This document shows positions 1-9,819 of a stretch of 20,377 bases of DNA, in pieces. A program made the position numbers and the translations under genes. The notes beneath the pieces were generated by a model. It was not told the DNA's origin. It searched no databases and worked only from the letters and a program-made list of their open reading frames with translations. Positions within the stretch are counted from its first letter, which is position 1; every line of letters starts with the position of its first letter. Source of the stretch: Purshia tridentata (taxonomy: Eukaryota; Streptophyta; Magnoliopsida; Rosales; Rosaceae); contig QANT01007164.1 of assembly GCA_003254885.1 (NCBI GenBank), forward strand, positions 1 to 20,377, in the 5' to 3' direction.

Positions 1-16
1 ATCTCTTATATATATA

Positions 17-418
17 CAGCAAGGCTCCATTGTGAGATTCCCACAAATTAGAAGTTTGTGGGATCCCCCTTGTGGGGCCCACACGAGTCATTTTGTATCG
101 AGCCGAACCGTTCATTTTTTACATCTCTATTAATAGATTATCCTTGCAAAAAATTAGCCAAATCGGAAACCATTTGCTTATTTAACTTTAACCAAACAAG
201 TGGATGGTTTCATAAAAAATATTTGGTTTGTCCATTTGTTTTATCAAAATTAGATAGGCAAATGATTTTGGATTTAGCTAATTTTTTGCAAGGATAATCT
301 ATCAATAGAGATGTAAAAAATGAACGGTTCTGATCGATACAAAACGACTCGTGTGGGCCCCACAAGGGGGATCCCACAAACTTCTAATTTATGGAAATTC
401 CACAATGGAGCCTTGCTG
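17..418. mobile_element. Fold-back MITE with 148-bp inverted arms
   Basis: Positions 17-164 are the reverse complement of 271-418, with about 9 mismatches in 148 positions by hand comparison (about 94% identity). The loop (165-270) continues to pair weakly (CCATTTGC against GCAAATG). The outer ends read CAGCAAGGCTCCATTGTG. No protein is encoded; the open frames here are mirror shadows of the two arms. Both sides are flanked by TATATATATA, so a TA or a 9-10 bp AT-rich target duplication would fit equally. Long terminal repeats suggest a Mutator-like or generic fold-back MITE, but the family is not established. Most arm mismatches are transitions, as expected from decay of methylated DNA. Confidence 0.85.
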
Positions 419-1749
419 TATATATATATATATAATTGATCTCGCCCACACAATTCCAAACAACATAAATGACTGGACTTTCTATATGGACTATAATATA
501 CTGCATAATGACAAATAAATTAATTAATATGAATTGATTTAATTTATAGCACAATGAATTGACAATTGAGGGAGAGGGGGTCAAAGTATATATATATGCC
601 ACGTTTAATTTTGGATCTTTGCCTATTTTTCTTCTCTGTGGAAAGATTTGGTTAGCAGCCAGCAGGAAAGTTTTGAAGGTACGTAGCTTGCAAACAAATG
701 AAGCTCCTCAAACTTAACGTTATGATCAGCCATAAAAGACGAACCACAAACCTCGGTTAATCAAAACCCATGTAAAAGGAATATTAATTGTTTCTTGTCT
801 GTAAGTACAAATTAATGTATATAACATATATACATATTAGTTTGAAATATCTATTTTCATGATTCTTCTGAAAATCCCAAATCATGGTGTGATATATAGA
901 GAAACTTCTTTCTTGCGGAAAGAAAAAGTGGAAAGAATGTGAAATATAAATAAATGAAACATAACACTACGTTTCAGCACAAGTGTAATTTCTTATTCCG
1001 TATCCATTTTGCATTTTCTCTTCGTGAGAGAGAAGCATCTGTGATATATAGTCGTATTAATAATAGTCATACGGTAGCCGTGTGAGTTGGGTATATATTG
1101 AACTTTTGAAATTCAACAACTGGACGATTTCGGAAATTTCAAAGGACCACACAGGGAAAGAAAATACATTGAAAGAGACTCGAAAATGGACAGATCTGGA
1201 GAAAAGGAAAATGGCAAGGAAGAGACTCCAAAGAAGAAAAGACATGCAATCGAATCTTTTGTATCAAGTTGGCCTTTTTATGTCTCCTCCTTTCAATAAT
1301 ATTGTTCTATTTCTTGGAGTTTTGCGCAGATGAATATATGGTATATGGTATATGGGAGGAGGAACAAAGCCAATTCAAAGACAACACATCCCATTACAAA
1401 TTTTGCCACGAAACTAACTGTTGCATGTGAGCCTGGAAGACCAAATATTATAACTGAATATGATACAGTGGTACCAACAAAATATAGACAACTACTCAAT
1501 TCAGAAAATTTGCTCTTAAAAAATAATCAACAATGTACGTATATCAAGTTATACTTCTCCTAACCCTTACGATAAGTTTTATCTAGCAAGGTTAACATCA
1601 TATCGTCCTTATTCTAGAATAAACGACAATATTTTTTAAATCAAAGCTCTAATATAAATCATGTTAAACAATAAAAACCGAAGTAAAAACTTAAGCTATT
1701 AAAAAATGGGTTAACAATATATATCAAATTAAAACAAAATTAATTGGTT

Positions 1750-1906
1750 GGCACACTCCTTAGCTCATCCTCAATTGCATTATCTGGACCAACTAGTTAT
1801 TGGTCTAATGATATTTTAAAATTCAAATTTCTTTGGCTCTCACATATAAATTAAAAAAATTAAATTGTACAATCTGATGTAGTTGAGGATAAAGAGAAGA
1901 GCCTAG
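1750..1906. mobile_element. Possible small MITE with imperfect terminal inverted repeats
   Basis: The left end (about 1750-1780) contains CTCATCCTCAATTGCAT. The right end (about 1876-1906), read on the other strand, contains CTTTATCCTCAACTACAT preceded by GGCTCTTCT. The two ends align over about 28 bp with several mismatches and enclose about 100 bp of AT-rich DNA with no coding capacity. No clear target-site duplication is visible, so the boundaries and the identification as a MITE are tentative. Confidence 0.4.
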
Positions 1907-2278
1907 AATTGGACAAATGCACACCATGAATAATAGTAGCAATGCACGTTAAGGGTGAGACAATGCAGTGGAGTGCAAGCATGAAATTAATGCATGAATT
2001 GATGTGGGGGACAATCACTCAGTTATGAGTCTAGACTTATGTGGGCCATCGATCCCCACCCAAAACAAGATAATGTGTTGATATGTATAATGTTTTTTGG
2101 ATTGATTGAACATTTGAACTGTACATATATACATATATGCATGCTCTATAACAACTCATCACTCCATGATGCATATGGCATGATATGCATTGCCAGCTGC
2201 AAAACATCACCCCATGCCATGACATGTCATGATTTTTCTGTGATGCCTACAAAAATTTTAAGCAAAAATACAAGAAAC

Positions 2279-2304
2279 ATATATATATATATATATATAT
2301 ATAT
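2279..2304. repeat. (AT)13 microsatellite
   Basis: There are 26 uninterrupted bases of alternating AT, about 0.8 kb upstream of the NAC start codon. The tract is probably polymorphic. Confidence 0.95.
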
Positions 2305-2975
2305 GATGAGGATATTCTTTCTTGACAATGAAGAATCCACAATCATTCAATCGACTGCGTCTAAATGGTAATAGAAGCAATCTACAGTAAGATATATATA
2401 GAAAGATATATCGATCCTTTCTTTTCTAGGCAGCATTTGCGCACTGTGGCTTATGAATGATAGGTACCCCACATGAGAATTCAAGTAGAATTCTAGTTTA
2501 CCCTATTTGGAGTTCTTTTGGGGATAAAGCCTGTAGATTTTATACCCGATTTGGATGGTGTCATGATAATTTTTGGTGTTTGGTAGTATGTCCATTATAA
2601 ATGTTAAATAAACTTAAAAGCATATCTTTAAATTCTTACAACGTTTTGGATACAAGTATACAAGATTAACACTAAAACAAAAAGATAACATATACAACTT
2701 TAATTAGCATGCAATCATGTTCTTTTTTATTTATCATACTGACTAATTAAACACAAACTATAAGGTTTATGGGATATCTCCCCGTATCATCCACCCTGAA
2801 ACATATAATTCAAGAATATGATCCAACGGTTGTGAGCTAATTAAGAGTAAAATCAGGCTGCTTTCTGTTCTCTTTCTTTGAACCTACCTACACACACACA
2901 CACTTTATATTATTGATTATTTGTTAACATAATTAATGTCCTTTTCTGCATGAGATCGATATAGGACTCATCCCC

Positions 2976-2982
2976 TATAAAA
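2976..2982 (+). promoter_or_regulatory. TATA box of the NAC gene
   Basis: TATAAAA in the context CCCCTATAAAACAACTG lies about 135 bp before the NAC start codon. Transcription would start near 3008-3012, giving a 5' leader of about 105-110 nt. The leader is C- and A-rich, as is common for plant leaders, and I see no ATG in it before the proposed start. The start context is AACAATGG. Confidence 0.65.
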
Positions 2983-3117
2983 CAACTGCACAGTGCATTC
3001 AAACTCTCACAACAACCAATTGTTCGATAATTTCAGAGCCCCTCATTTGATTCCCTCTCCTTAGGTTCCTCCATCACACCAAAGATCACAGCAAGGCTAC
3101 CACCTCCATATCCAACA

Positions 3118-4596
3118 ATGGAGAGGGAGCCCCAAACCACTGATCATCACAACAAGAACATTCAACTCCCTGCTGGGTTTAGATTCCATCCATCTGATGA
3201 GGAGCTCATCATCCACTACTTGACAAACAAGGTCACTTCCAGCCCTCTACCAGCCACCATCATCACTGAACTAGACCTCTACAAGTACAGCCCATGGGAG
3301 CTGCCAGGAAAGACCTCCTTTGGAGAAGAAGAGTGGTACTTTTTCACTCCACGGGATAGGAAGTACCCAAATGGAAGCAGGCCTAATAGAGCTGCTGGCC
3401 TGGGTTATTGGAAGGCCACAGGGACTGACAAGCATATTTTTAGTTCTTGTGGGACAAAAAGCATTGGGGTCAAGAAGGCACTGGTCTTCTACACAGGACA
3501 CCCTCCAAAAGGTGCTAAGACTGACTGGATTATGAATGAGTATAGGTTGCTTGACAGCACTATTTGGAGTACTACGTCAAAGCAAAAAGGGTCTATGAGG
3601 GTAAGTATTTGCTTCATTAATTAATTAACTACATACCTTGACTGAATATTTTCTATATATGAGCAATTTTCTTTTCGTCAATCTTATTACTTGTTACGGT
3701 TTCAAATTATAAATCAAGATCATTGGTTAAACATGAAAGATTTATGAATATGTGATTCTAATTTGGTATAGCAACGTAACATGTGAATGATGACTAGCTG
3801 ATGAATATCGAAATAGAAACCATATATATTAATATCTTGTTTGTGTCAAAACTACGTCGTTCTGCAATTTCGAATGAAGCGTTTTGAATTTAGCGTTAAA
3901 TATTCAGGGTTAATATAGGGACCCGAACTGATGGAATTTCTCATTAATTTATTCTATTTTGCATATTCTTCTTTGCACGTATAGGGTTTCAATATTGTTA
4001 ATTTCTTGTTGTTTAAGTAACAGTTGGATGATTGGGTGCTATGTCGGGTTCGAAAAAAATGCAACTACAGCAGGAACATTTGGGAAGATCAAAATATTAC
4101 TCCTAGTTATAAACTAGGAGGGTACCTTAGGCAAGTGGACGAGCCATGTTCAAAGGATACAAACCCTAGCATCGAAATGGTCAGGAATTATCTCTACAAA
4201 GATTTCCCAATGTTACCCTACATTTTTGCCTCCCAAGAACTTCCCTGCAGCATTAAAACCGCTTCAAGCATAAGCTCTGAGAGCTGTGGAAATAGACAAA
4301 AGTCTTGCACTCCAATTTTTGAGGCCGATCCAAATAAGAATAATGGGCAGTTTTTAGTGCCTTCCTTTGAAACTTTGATGAACCCATTGAAGAGAAAGCC
4401 TCATGCAGAAAGAAGTCAACAGGAGAGTTTGGTCACGCCCAGCAAGAAGATACGTAACAGAGAATATAAAAAGGAGGAAGTTAATGCATCTTTCAACTTC
4501 TGTGCAATGAATTCTTGGGAGCAGTCTGGATCTGAAAATTTCAATGTTGCAGATCAATGGAATTCCATGATCAGTATCGAGAACTTAATCGATTAA
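3118..4596 (+). CDS. NAC-domain transcription factor (NAM/NAP/NOR-like), two exons, 351 aa
   Basis: Exons are 3118-3600 and 4024-4596, joined in phase 0 by a 423-bp GT-AG intron (AGG|GTAAGT, ACAG|TTG). The 161 + 190 residues contain all five NAC subdomains: A (about 17-35, [14 protein letters not shown]), B (about 46-62, [15 protein letters not shown]), C (about 70-105, [16 protein letters not shown] and [10 protein letters not shown]), D (about 115-144, [11 protein letters not shown] and [10 protein letters not shown]) and E (159-172, [12 protein letters not shown], spanning the junction). NAC proteins are nuclear plant transcription factors that dimerise and bind DNA through this domain. 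The C-terminal part (about 175-351) is Ser/Asn/Glu-rich with no recognised domain, as expected for the activation region, and has a basic KRKPHAER patch. The residues after the domain read CRVRKK rather than the more usual CRIYKK. There is no transmembrane segment. The NAM/NAP/NOR-like assignment comes from remembered family similarity; an exact orthologue is not claimed. Confidence 0.95.
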
Positions 4597-5707
4597 TTGG
4601 GTTTCACTGCAAGTGATGATTAGCTGGAGTAGTACTGATAAAAAGTATAGAGGCAGCATATATTATATTAAGCGAGTGAAATTCTCCATTATTGTGTAGA
4701 TAAATAGGTATTCAATGACGGTGAATATATATTCTTATGTAAGTACGTAGTGTGTAACTCCAATTTGATTTTGTTGTGTGCATATGACGAATAGCATGTA
4801 AATTAGGTTGGTGTTTGTTACATATATTCGCAATACTAGTATTTTTTGTAGCTGATGCGATTCAAATTTGTAAAATGCTTTACAATTCAATCTTTTATTT
4901 AGTCTCAAATAAAGTGTGAAGATAATCTGCAGTTGTGAGGTTGATATATATTGCTGACTACTTATATCCAACACTTAACCATTTTCCTATATTAAGTTAA
5001 ATTCATTTCTGTTCTGACCGTCCAAATTTTAGATTATTGATTTACCAAAGATTCATCTAAAATTCGTGATTTCTTAAAAGATCCTTCAAATCTTCAATCA
5101 ACGGCCTATGTGGGCTGGAAACCTATTGATCCACAAAACGAAAAGATTTCGATCCTTACAAATATAGCAAGCAACAAGTCTAAGCCCAACATCCGAAGCT
5201 TGGATTTGGATGGAGATTAAAGGGGCTTTAGCTGAGGCTCCCTCTTTTCTTCCCCACCAACACGTGTCTCGCTCCCGTTTCTCCTCCCCTTTCACAGTTC
5301 TTTTATGCATGGAAAAGATGAACAGTCAGTCAGGCCCAGAAAGAATACATCAAGTCCACGAAAAGATTCGTAATTTCGAAGAAAACTGCCATTCCAAACA
5401 ATTAACTAGAAGGAAAAGGGTTTTAAAGGATTTGAACTTAAGGATTCAGACACAGAGTACCCACAGGCTCAAGGTCAGAGGACATAATGAACTGAAAAGT
5501 AAAAGTTAAATAATACAGACATGACTGATGTACTTGACAAAGACAAAGCATAAATTCTCATTCTCTCGGTAGTGTGAACAAAGACTCTTAAGCATGAAAT
5601 AAACAATCAAACAAATATCAAACACCACAGCTAGTCCTCAGAATGCAATACAATACCGGACAAGCCAATAACACTTGGAACTGGTCAAACCGCCCTTTGT
5701 AAACATC
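4597..5707. other. Convergent intergenic region with 3' UTRs of both neighbours
   Basis: This holds the NAC 3' UTR from 4597 and, on the other strand, the SYP71 3' UTR below 5708. A candidate NAC polyadenylation signal AATAAA lies at 4908-4913. No canonical AATAAA was found on the minus strand for SYP71. An open frame at 5210-5509 (+) has no recognisable similarity and lies partly in the likely SYP71 3' UTR, so it is not called a gene. A CACGTG (G-box) at 5261-5266 has no gene start near it. Confidence 0.6.
4908..4913 (+). terminator. Candidate polyadenylation signal of the NAC gene
   Basis: AATAAA occurs about 310 nt after the NAC stop codon, in a T-rich context. Plant poly(A) signals are loose, so an earlier site near 4680-4740 is also possible. 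Confidence 0.35.
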
Positions 5708-7564
5708 TCACTTCTTCAGAACACTGCAAATGGAAAAGACACCCGATCAGAATACAAAAATGCAGACATTCAAATAATCAAGTTCAGTTCGAGGTGCATT
5801 AAAAATATAATTTCATGTATGTAAAGTCTGATCACATGCAATTAAAGTCCGAACAGTGCAGTGACATCAAGTTATCTCCAGTCCTCAATAGTACTAGCCT
5901 AACTTCTCAGAATTTTTAGTGCCAATTACATTTTTCCTTGTCTAGATGATTATCTAGCTCAACATGTATGTTCATTTAAGCGGATGTGAGCTTACTTGTA
6001 CAAATATGCAGCAATGCCCAAAATTATACACAGCAATACAATATCAATACAGAAATTTCGGCTGGACCTCAGCTGTAACAGAAACAAAACTTGCATTAGA
6101 TATAGCAACAAAAAGAATCTATACTGCACAAATCATAAACTTAAAAACTTTGCAGTGCAATCACCTGGTTGACTGTGTCTTTCAGTCTAACATTGGTATT
6201 CTTAAGGTCAGCAGATGCCTTGTCCACCTGTTGAGAAGAAAAAGCAACATAAATTTGAGAATTCAAACTGACCCTCTCAGAAGATATACAAGAATATGAC
6301 AATGTTTCTCACCTTCGAGTCAATCTCATCCATCAAAGGAACTTGCCTATCGAATTCCTACACATGCCACATATGACAATGAATTAACATGTGAACAAAT
6401 AAGCAAGTAGTAACACACAAAAACAACTAACCTCGTTCATATCATGAGCCATATTTTTCAAAGTATCCAAACCTTCTGATATCACATCCAAACCTTGATC
6501 CTGTGAAAAGGTCAAAATAAATAAAATGAAAAACCAGTCCATAGATTGAAGTATATAATTTACAAGCATGCAACTCCTTTTATTAACAGAAATCTCAGTT
6601 GTAAACAAACCACAACTCCATACATATGACTTGCCTGCTTTATTTTCCGCATTTCATACTCTTCTCTGAATTGACTTGAGGACTCAGTTTTCTGGAAGTA
6701 TTCATTGTCAAACCGTCCATCTATCATAATACATGAAACACACAGGTAAAGTTGACTACAAAATAATCAAACAAGATTTAATTGCCAATAGATTATAATC
6801 CCACAAGAAGCAACAGACAATCTCAATAAAGGCAGAAAGATTACCCGAATCAAATTTGATTTCAGCACGCGAAGCCGAAGCTGCCCAACCTCCTCCAGTT
6901 TGTTTGGGCGCAGCTGGAGTCCCATCGGGTATATCCTGGATCCTATCCGGCAATGCATGAACCAAATCATTGCGAGCAGCAAACTCTTCAGATGAAAGCC
7001 CTTTAACCTGTGGAAAAATAGTATCCATTATCAAACACGCTGTCCAGCCAAAACCCCAAAGTAATCATGCTTCGTACACACTGAACAAGCATAATTGGCT
7101 ACTCAATTACACACACAACAGCATCCCACATACTCTTCCACTTCATTTTATTAGTGCAGCCACTTTTCAATTTTCAATTTTGAATACAATGTGCTATGTG
7201 CCTCGCTTAATATCAATTTTGTTAGACCATACTATGAAATACACAATTAGAATGGCGAACATCAACAAAATTTATCAACATAGTGGAGGCTAACCTTCTT
7301 TACAGCCAATCTCTGCAACTTCGGAACTTCCTCAAGCAACCGAGCCTTGGTCCTACGAATCTCGGCATTTATCGCAACCACAGATGCCCTATTTTTCTCT
7401 TTCGAAGCAACCTCCGCTTTCTGCAGATTAAAATTACTAATTTGAGTCTAAATTCTCGCGAATTTCAGCGAAATACATCTGGATCAGCTATTAACTTCTT
7501 GTATTTTCCCGAGTTTTCTCGGACACCAAACAGAGATCGAATTTAGTGATATATATAAAGAGAA

Positions 7565-7617
<53 letters not shown>

Positions 7618-7778
7618 CGAACCTGAAGAGCGGCTTCGATGTCGGCTTCGACGGCGCCGTAGAGGCGAGCGAAGGCATCGTCGCCGGAGACATTGGTATC
7701 CTTATGCTTTTCGACGTCGTATCGGTCGTACTTCTGGCAGATCGCATCTACTCTCGTCAAGATATCGATCACGCTCAT
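5708..7778 (-). CDS. SYP71: SYP71-type Qc-SNARE (syntaxin of plants 71), nine exons, 266 aa
   Basis: Coding exons in transcript order are 7778-7623, 7420-7295, 7007-6845, 6720-6635, 6500-6432, 6357-6313, 6227-6165, 6072-5996 and 5723-5708. The 801 nt encode 266 aa, the length I recall for Arabidopsis SYP71. The N-terminus ([14 protein letters not shown]) and the [12 protein letters not shown] stretch match this plant-specific family closely. A helical, charged N-terminal region (1-95) is followed by a linker, then a Qc-SNARE motif (about 180-236) with the likely zero-layer glutamine Q205 in [13 protein letters not shown], then a C-terminal membrane anchor (about 242-261) and a short tail, NVLKK. 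SYP7 proteins act in membrane fusion at the ER, endosomes and plasma membrane. Eight introns interrupt the gene; seven are GT-AG and intron 4 is GC-AG. Intron 1 carries a (GA)23 tract just inside its donor. The upstream in-frame codon at 7814 is TTG, so the ATG at 7778 is the start. The reading frame is intact. Confidence 0.95.
7568..7613. repeat. (GA)23 microsatellite in SYP71 intron 1
   Basis: There are 46 bases of GA on the plus strand, which is (CT)n on the SYP71 sense strand. The tract begins about 8 bases after the intron 1 splice donor (GT at 7622-7621). Confidence 0.97.
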
Positions 7779-8837
7779 CTTCTTCTGCTTCCTCTCGTAC
7801 CTTGCCTTTTTCAATGCTTCGATTTTTTGTTTCTTTGGTTTTTGAATGTTTGGTTGTGTAAATGCGAAGCGGTTTCAGAAAAGCAAACGGAGCAGCGAAG
7901 CAACAGCCTGTGCCTGTTGTGTGTGAACTTTTTTATTTTTTATTTTTTGCTAATTATCAGCACCCTGTGTGAACTACAAAATATGAAATTAGATATTTTT
8001 CCCTCCAATAATAATTTCCCACGCTCATACATAAGGAGGTCAATGGTCCAAAATAAGAGACATGAATCACGATACATCATCTCTTTTTATTTTTATTGTC
8101 GTCTTGAAATTGTTGCACAATTATAATTTACAATTGTAAAAGTCATGGAGTTGCAAGAAGTTATTTGCATGCGAATTCAACACAATTAAACTCCAACAAA
8201 AAAATTGAAGGTTATTTTTGTTTTTTTCTAAAGCACTCTCGCTTATAATCGCTTATATATTTGTTATACAATTTTAATCAATCATTGTTCTTTGGTAAAT
8301 ATTGACTGACAAACATTTTTTTACCAAAGAAAAGAAGACAACCATTTTCATTTGCTAAAGTAAATTAAGTTTAAATTGAACATAAAAATTTTAAGTTAGT
8401 CAAAATTTTGAGTCAAACCCCATACGAATGGAACTTCTTTTTGCTTTCTACACATGTTGGAGCGTTTTAGGGGTATTATTGTTCTACAATTTGACATTAA
8501 AAACTTCTTTTTGCTTTCTACACATGTTGGAGCGTTCAAATGTTGCATTTTATTTATTTTAAATAATTAAAAAAAATATGTGTAAGAGTTATAATCTGTA
8601 ACCTATAATTTAGGGGTATTATTGTTCTACAATTTGACATTAATTGAGTTTAGAAGTTTAAGATTTAGTATTTATTGCTTCAAACACTAATCTTATAGGT
8701 CAAACCCTAAACACAATATCAAAGCCTAAATTGAATTGAAATATTAATGTATTTTCTTGAGTTATGAAATTTTCAAAAGATCGTGTATGGGTAATTGATT
8801 CCGGTTGCATTAGTTTTAATTCATATGCTACCATTCC
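7779..8837. other. SYP71 5' leader/promoter and AT-rich intergenic DNA
   Basis: The first 150-200 bp are the likely SYP71 leader and core promoter (minus strand). I could not identify a convincing TATA box there. The remainder is AT-rich DNA without a supported gene. It contains the 8432-8643 split duplication. An open frame running antisense to SYP71 exon 1 and on to 8126 is a shadow. Confidence 0.5.
8432..8643. repeat. Split 70-bp tandem duplication (A-B-A-insert-B)
   Basis: Block A (35 bp, starting AACTTCTTTTTGCTTTC) occurs at 8432-8466 and 8502-8536. Block B (35 bp, containing TAGGGGTATTATTG) occurs at 8466-8500 and 8609-8643. By eye the copies are identical. The order is A1-B1 adjoining, then A2, then 72 bp of unrelated AT-rich DNA (8537-8608), then B2. 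Confidence 0.95.
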
Positions 8838-9645
8838 GGGCTTGTTTACTTATTATCAATGAGAATGACAACAATGGAAATCATTTCCATTCAAGTGTTT
8901 ACTTGCATTTGGAAATGATTCCCATTACTATTTCCATGTTTACTAACTTGAAAAAGGAAAAAAAAAATTGTGAGGCCCACCAAAATCAAGAGTGGCATTC
9001 CTGATTTTGGGGGATTGCTACTCCTTAGGGGAGTTGGGATTGGGGGAGAGGGAAAGGGAAAGAAACTTGTCTTGTCCAAAATGCCCTCACATTTTTAATA
9101 AAAATCCAAAAATACCCTTATATTACAAATATAATTAAAGTAGAATTTTAAATTTGCAACTTAATTATACATATTAATTGCAAAAAATCAATGACACAAT
9201 ATCATATTAAAAATAAATCCTACATCAACATCACATCAATATTTAAAAATTATTATAAATTATAATATAAAGTATAAAAATTAATTGTTTACAAAATATT
9301 GAGGTGAAATTTATTTTTAGTACAATGAATATTCATTATTTAAAAAATTATGATTAATAAATAGTTGACATAAATATAATGGATGTTGTATAAGGGCATT
9401 TTAGTAATCAAACTCATTTTGATTCGGACTCTTGCTAGTTAATAAACATGTTTATGTAAATCAACTTTATTTTTATTTCCATTCATGACAGTTAGTAAAC
9501 ACGTTAATGTGAATACTTGATTCCGATTTATATTCACTTTCATTCATGTTCACTCCGATTTTTGCTCACTCCGATTCATGTTCACTCCGATTACTGCTCA
9601 TTTCGATACATGCTTGATTCCGATTATAGGTAAGTAAACATGCCC
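8838..9645. mobile_element. 808-bp non-autonomous DNA transposon with 15-bp terminal inverted repeats
   Basis: The left end is GGGCTTGTTTACTTA (8838-8852). The right end, read on the other strand, is GGGCATGTTTACTTA (9645-9631), a 14/15 match. The interior is AT-rich and has no transposase; a short region near 8970-9060 contains GGCCCACCAAAATC and a G-rich run. Next to the right end are five imperfect 16-bp tandem units (9547-9626). No clean target-site duplication is visible. The termini resemble abundant hAT-like plant MITEs, but the superfamily call is a recollection, not proven here. Confidence 0.7.
9547..9626. repeat. Five tandem 16-bp subterminal units
   Basis: The units start at 9547, 9563, 9579, 9595 and 9611 and follow the pattern TGYTCACTCCGATTNN, the last two being more diverged. 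They lie just inside the right terminal inverted repeat of the 8838-9645 element. Confidence 0.85.
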
Positions 9646-9819
9646 TCATAGTGAAGAGTTATGGTAAGAGCAACTTCGAGGAAGTAGTAATACATAAGCC
9701 AAATATGTACCTTACGAATGAATTGGAGTAGGTGATGTAATCTTTAGTATTTAAAATATTAAGTGAACCCCAATTGCAATTTTTTTTCACAAATATGAAG
9801 TTCTATATTTTGGAGTTTT

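Larger units (their letters stand above)
436..2975. other. Intergenic region upstream of the NAC gene
   Basis: This AT-rich stretch has no supported gene; the open frames are short, unlike known proteins and overlap on both strands. It holds a possible small inverted-repeat element (1750-1906), an (AT)13 tract (2279-2304), CATGCA (RY-like) words near 1991 and 2137, an ATGACATGTCAT palindrome near 2218 and a short CA run near 2890. It presumably contains the distal promoter of the NAC gene, but no individual element can be assigned a function from sequence alone. Confidence 0.6.

Noticed and set aside
58..459. Overlapping open frames on both strands in the first 460 bases
   Set aside because: They arise from the inverted arms of the fold-back element and show no protein similarity.
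3601..3624. Continuation of the NAC first exon (VSICFIN) to a stop
   Set aside because: It starts with GTAAGT, a perfect donor, and the second exon restores subdomain E (SMR-LDDWVLC).
3118..4596. miR164 target site in the NAC gene
   Set aside because: Several NAC genes carry one, but I could not find a matching site in either exon.
4990..5110. Stretch resembling a common plant repeat (GACCGTCCAAATTTTAG ... CAATCAACGGCC)
   Set aside because: The resemblance is from memory only; no terminal repeats or target duplication could be seen, so no element is called.
5210..5509. 99-codon open frame on the plus strand between NAC and SYP71
   Set aside because: No recognisable domain, no nearby TATA box, and its 3' part overlaps the likely SYP71 3' UTR on the other strand. 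Lysine/arginine-rich random-looking composition.
5991..5995. Stop codon after YLYK as the normal end of SYP71
   Set aside because: The AAG-TAA overlaps a good donor (AA|GTAAGC), and an exon at 5723 restores the family-typical YLYNVLK ending. Kept only as an intron-retention possibility.
6628..6634. Canonical GT donor five bases downstream of the GC donor in SYP71 intron 4
   Set aside because: Using it would add five bases and shift the frame before DQGLDV. The GC donor alone gives a continuous protein matching the SYP71 family.
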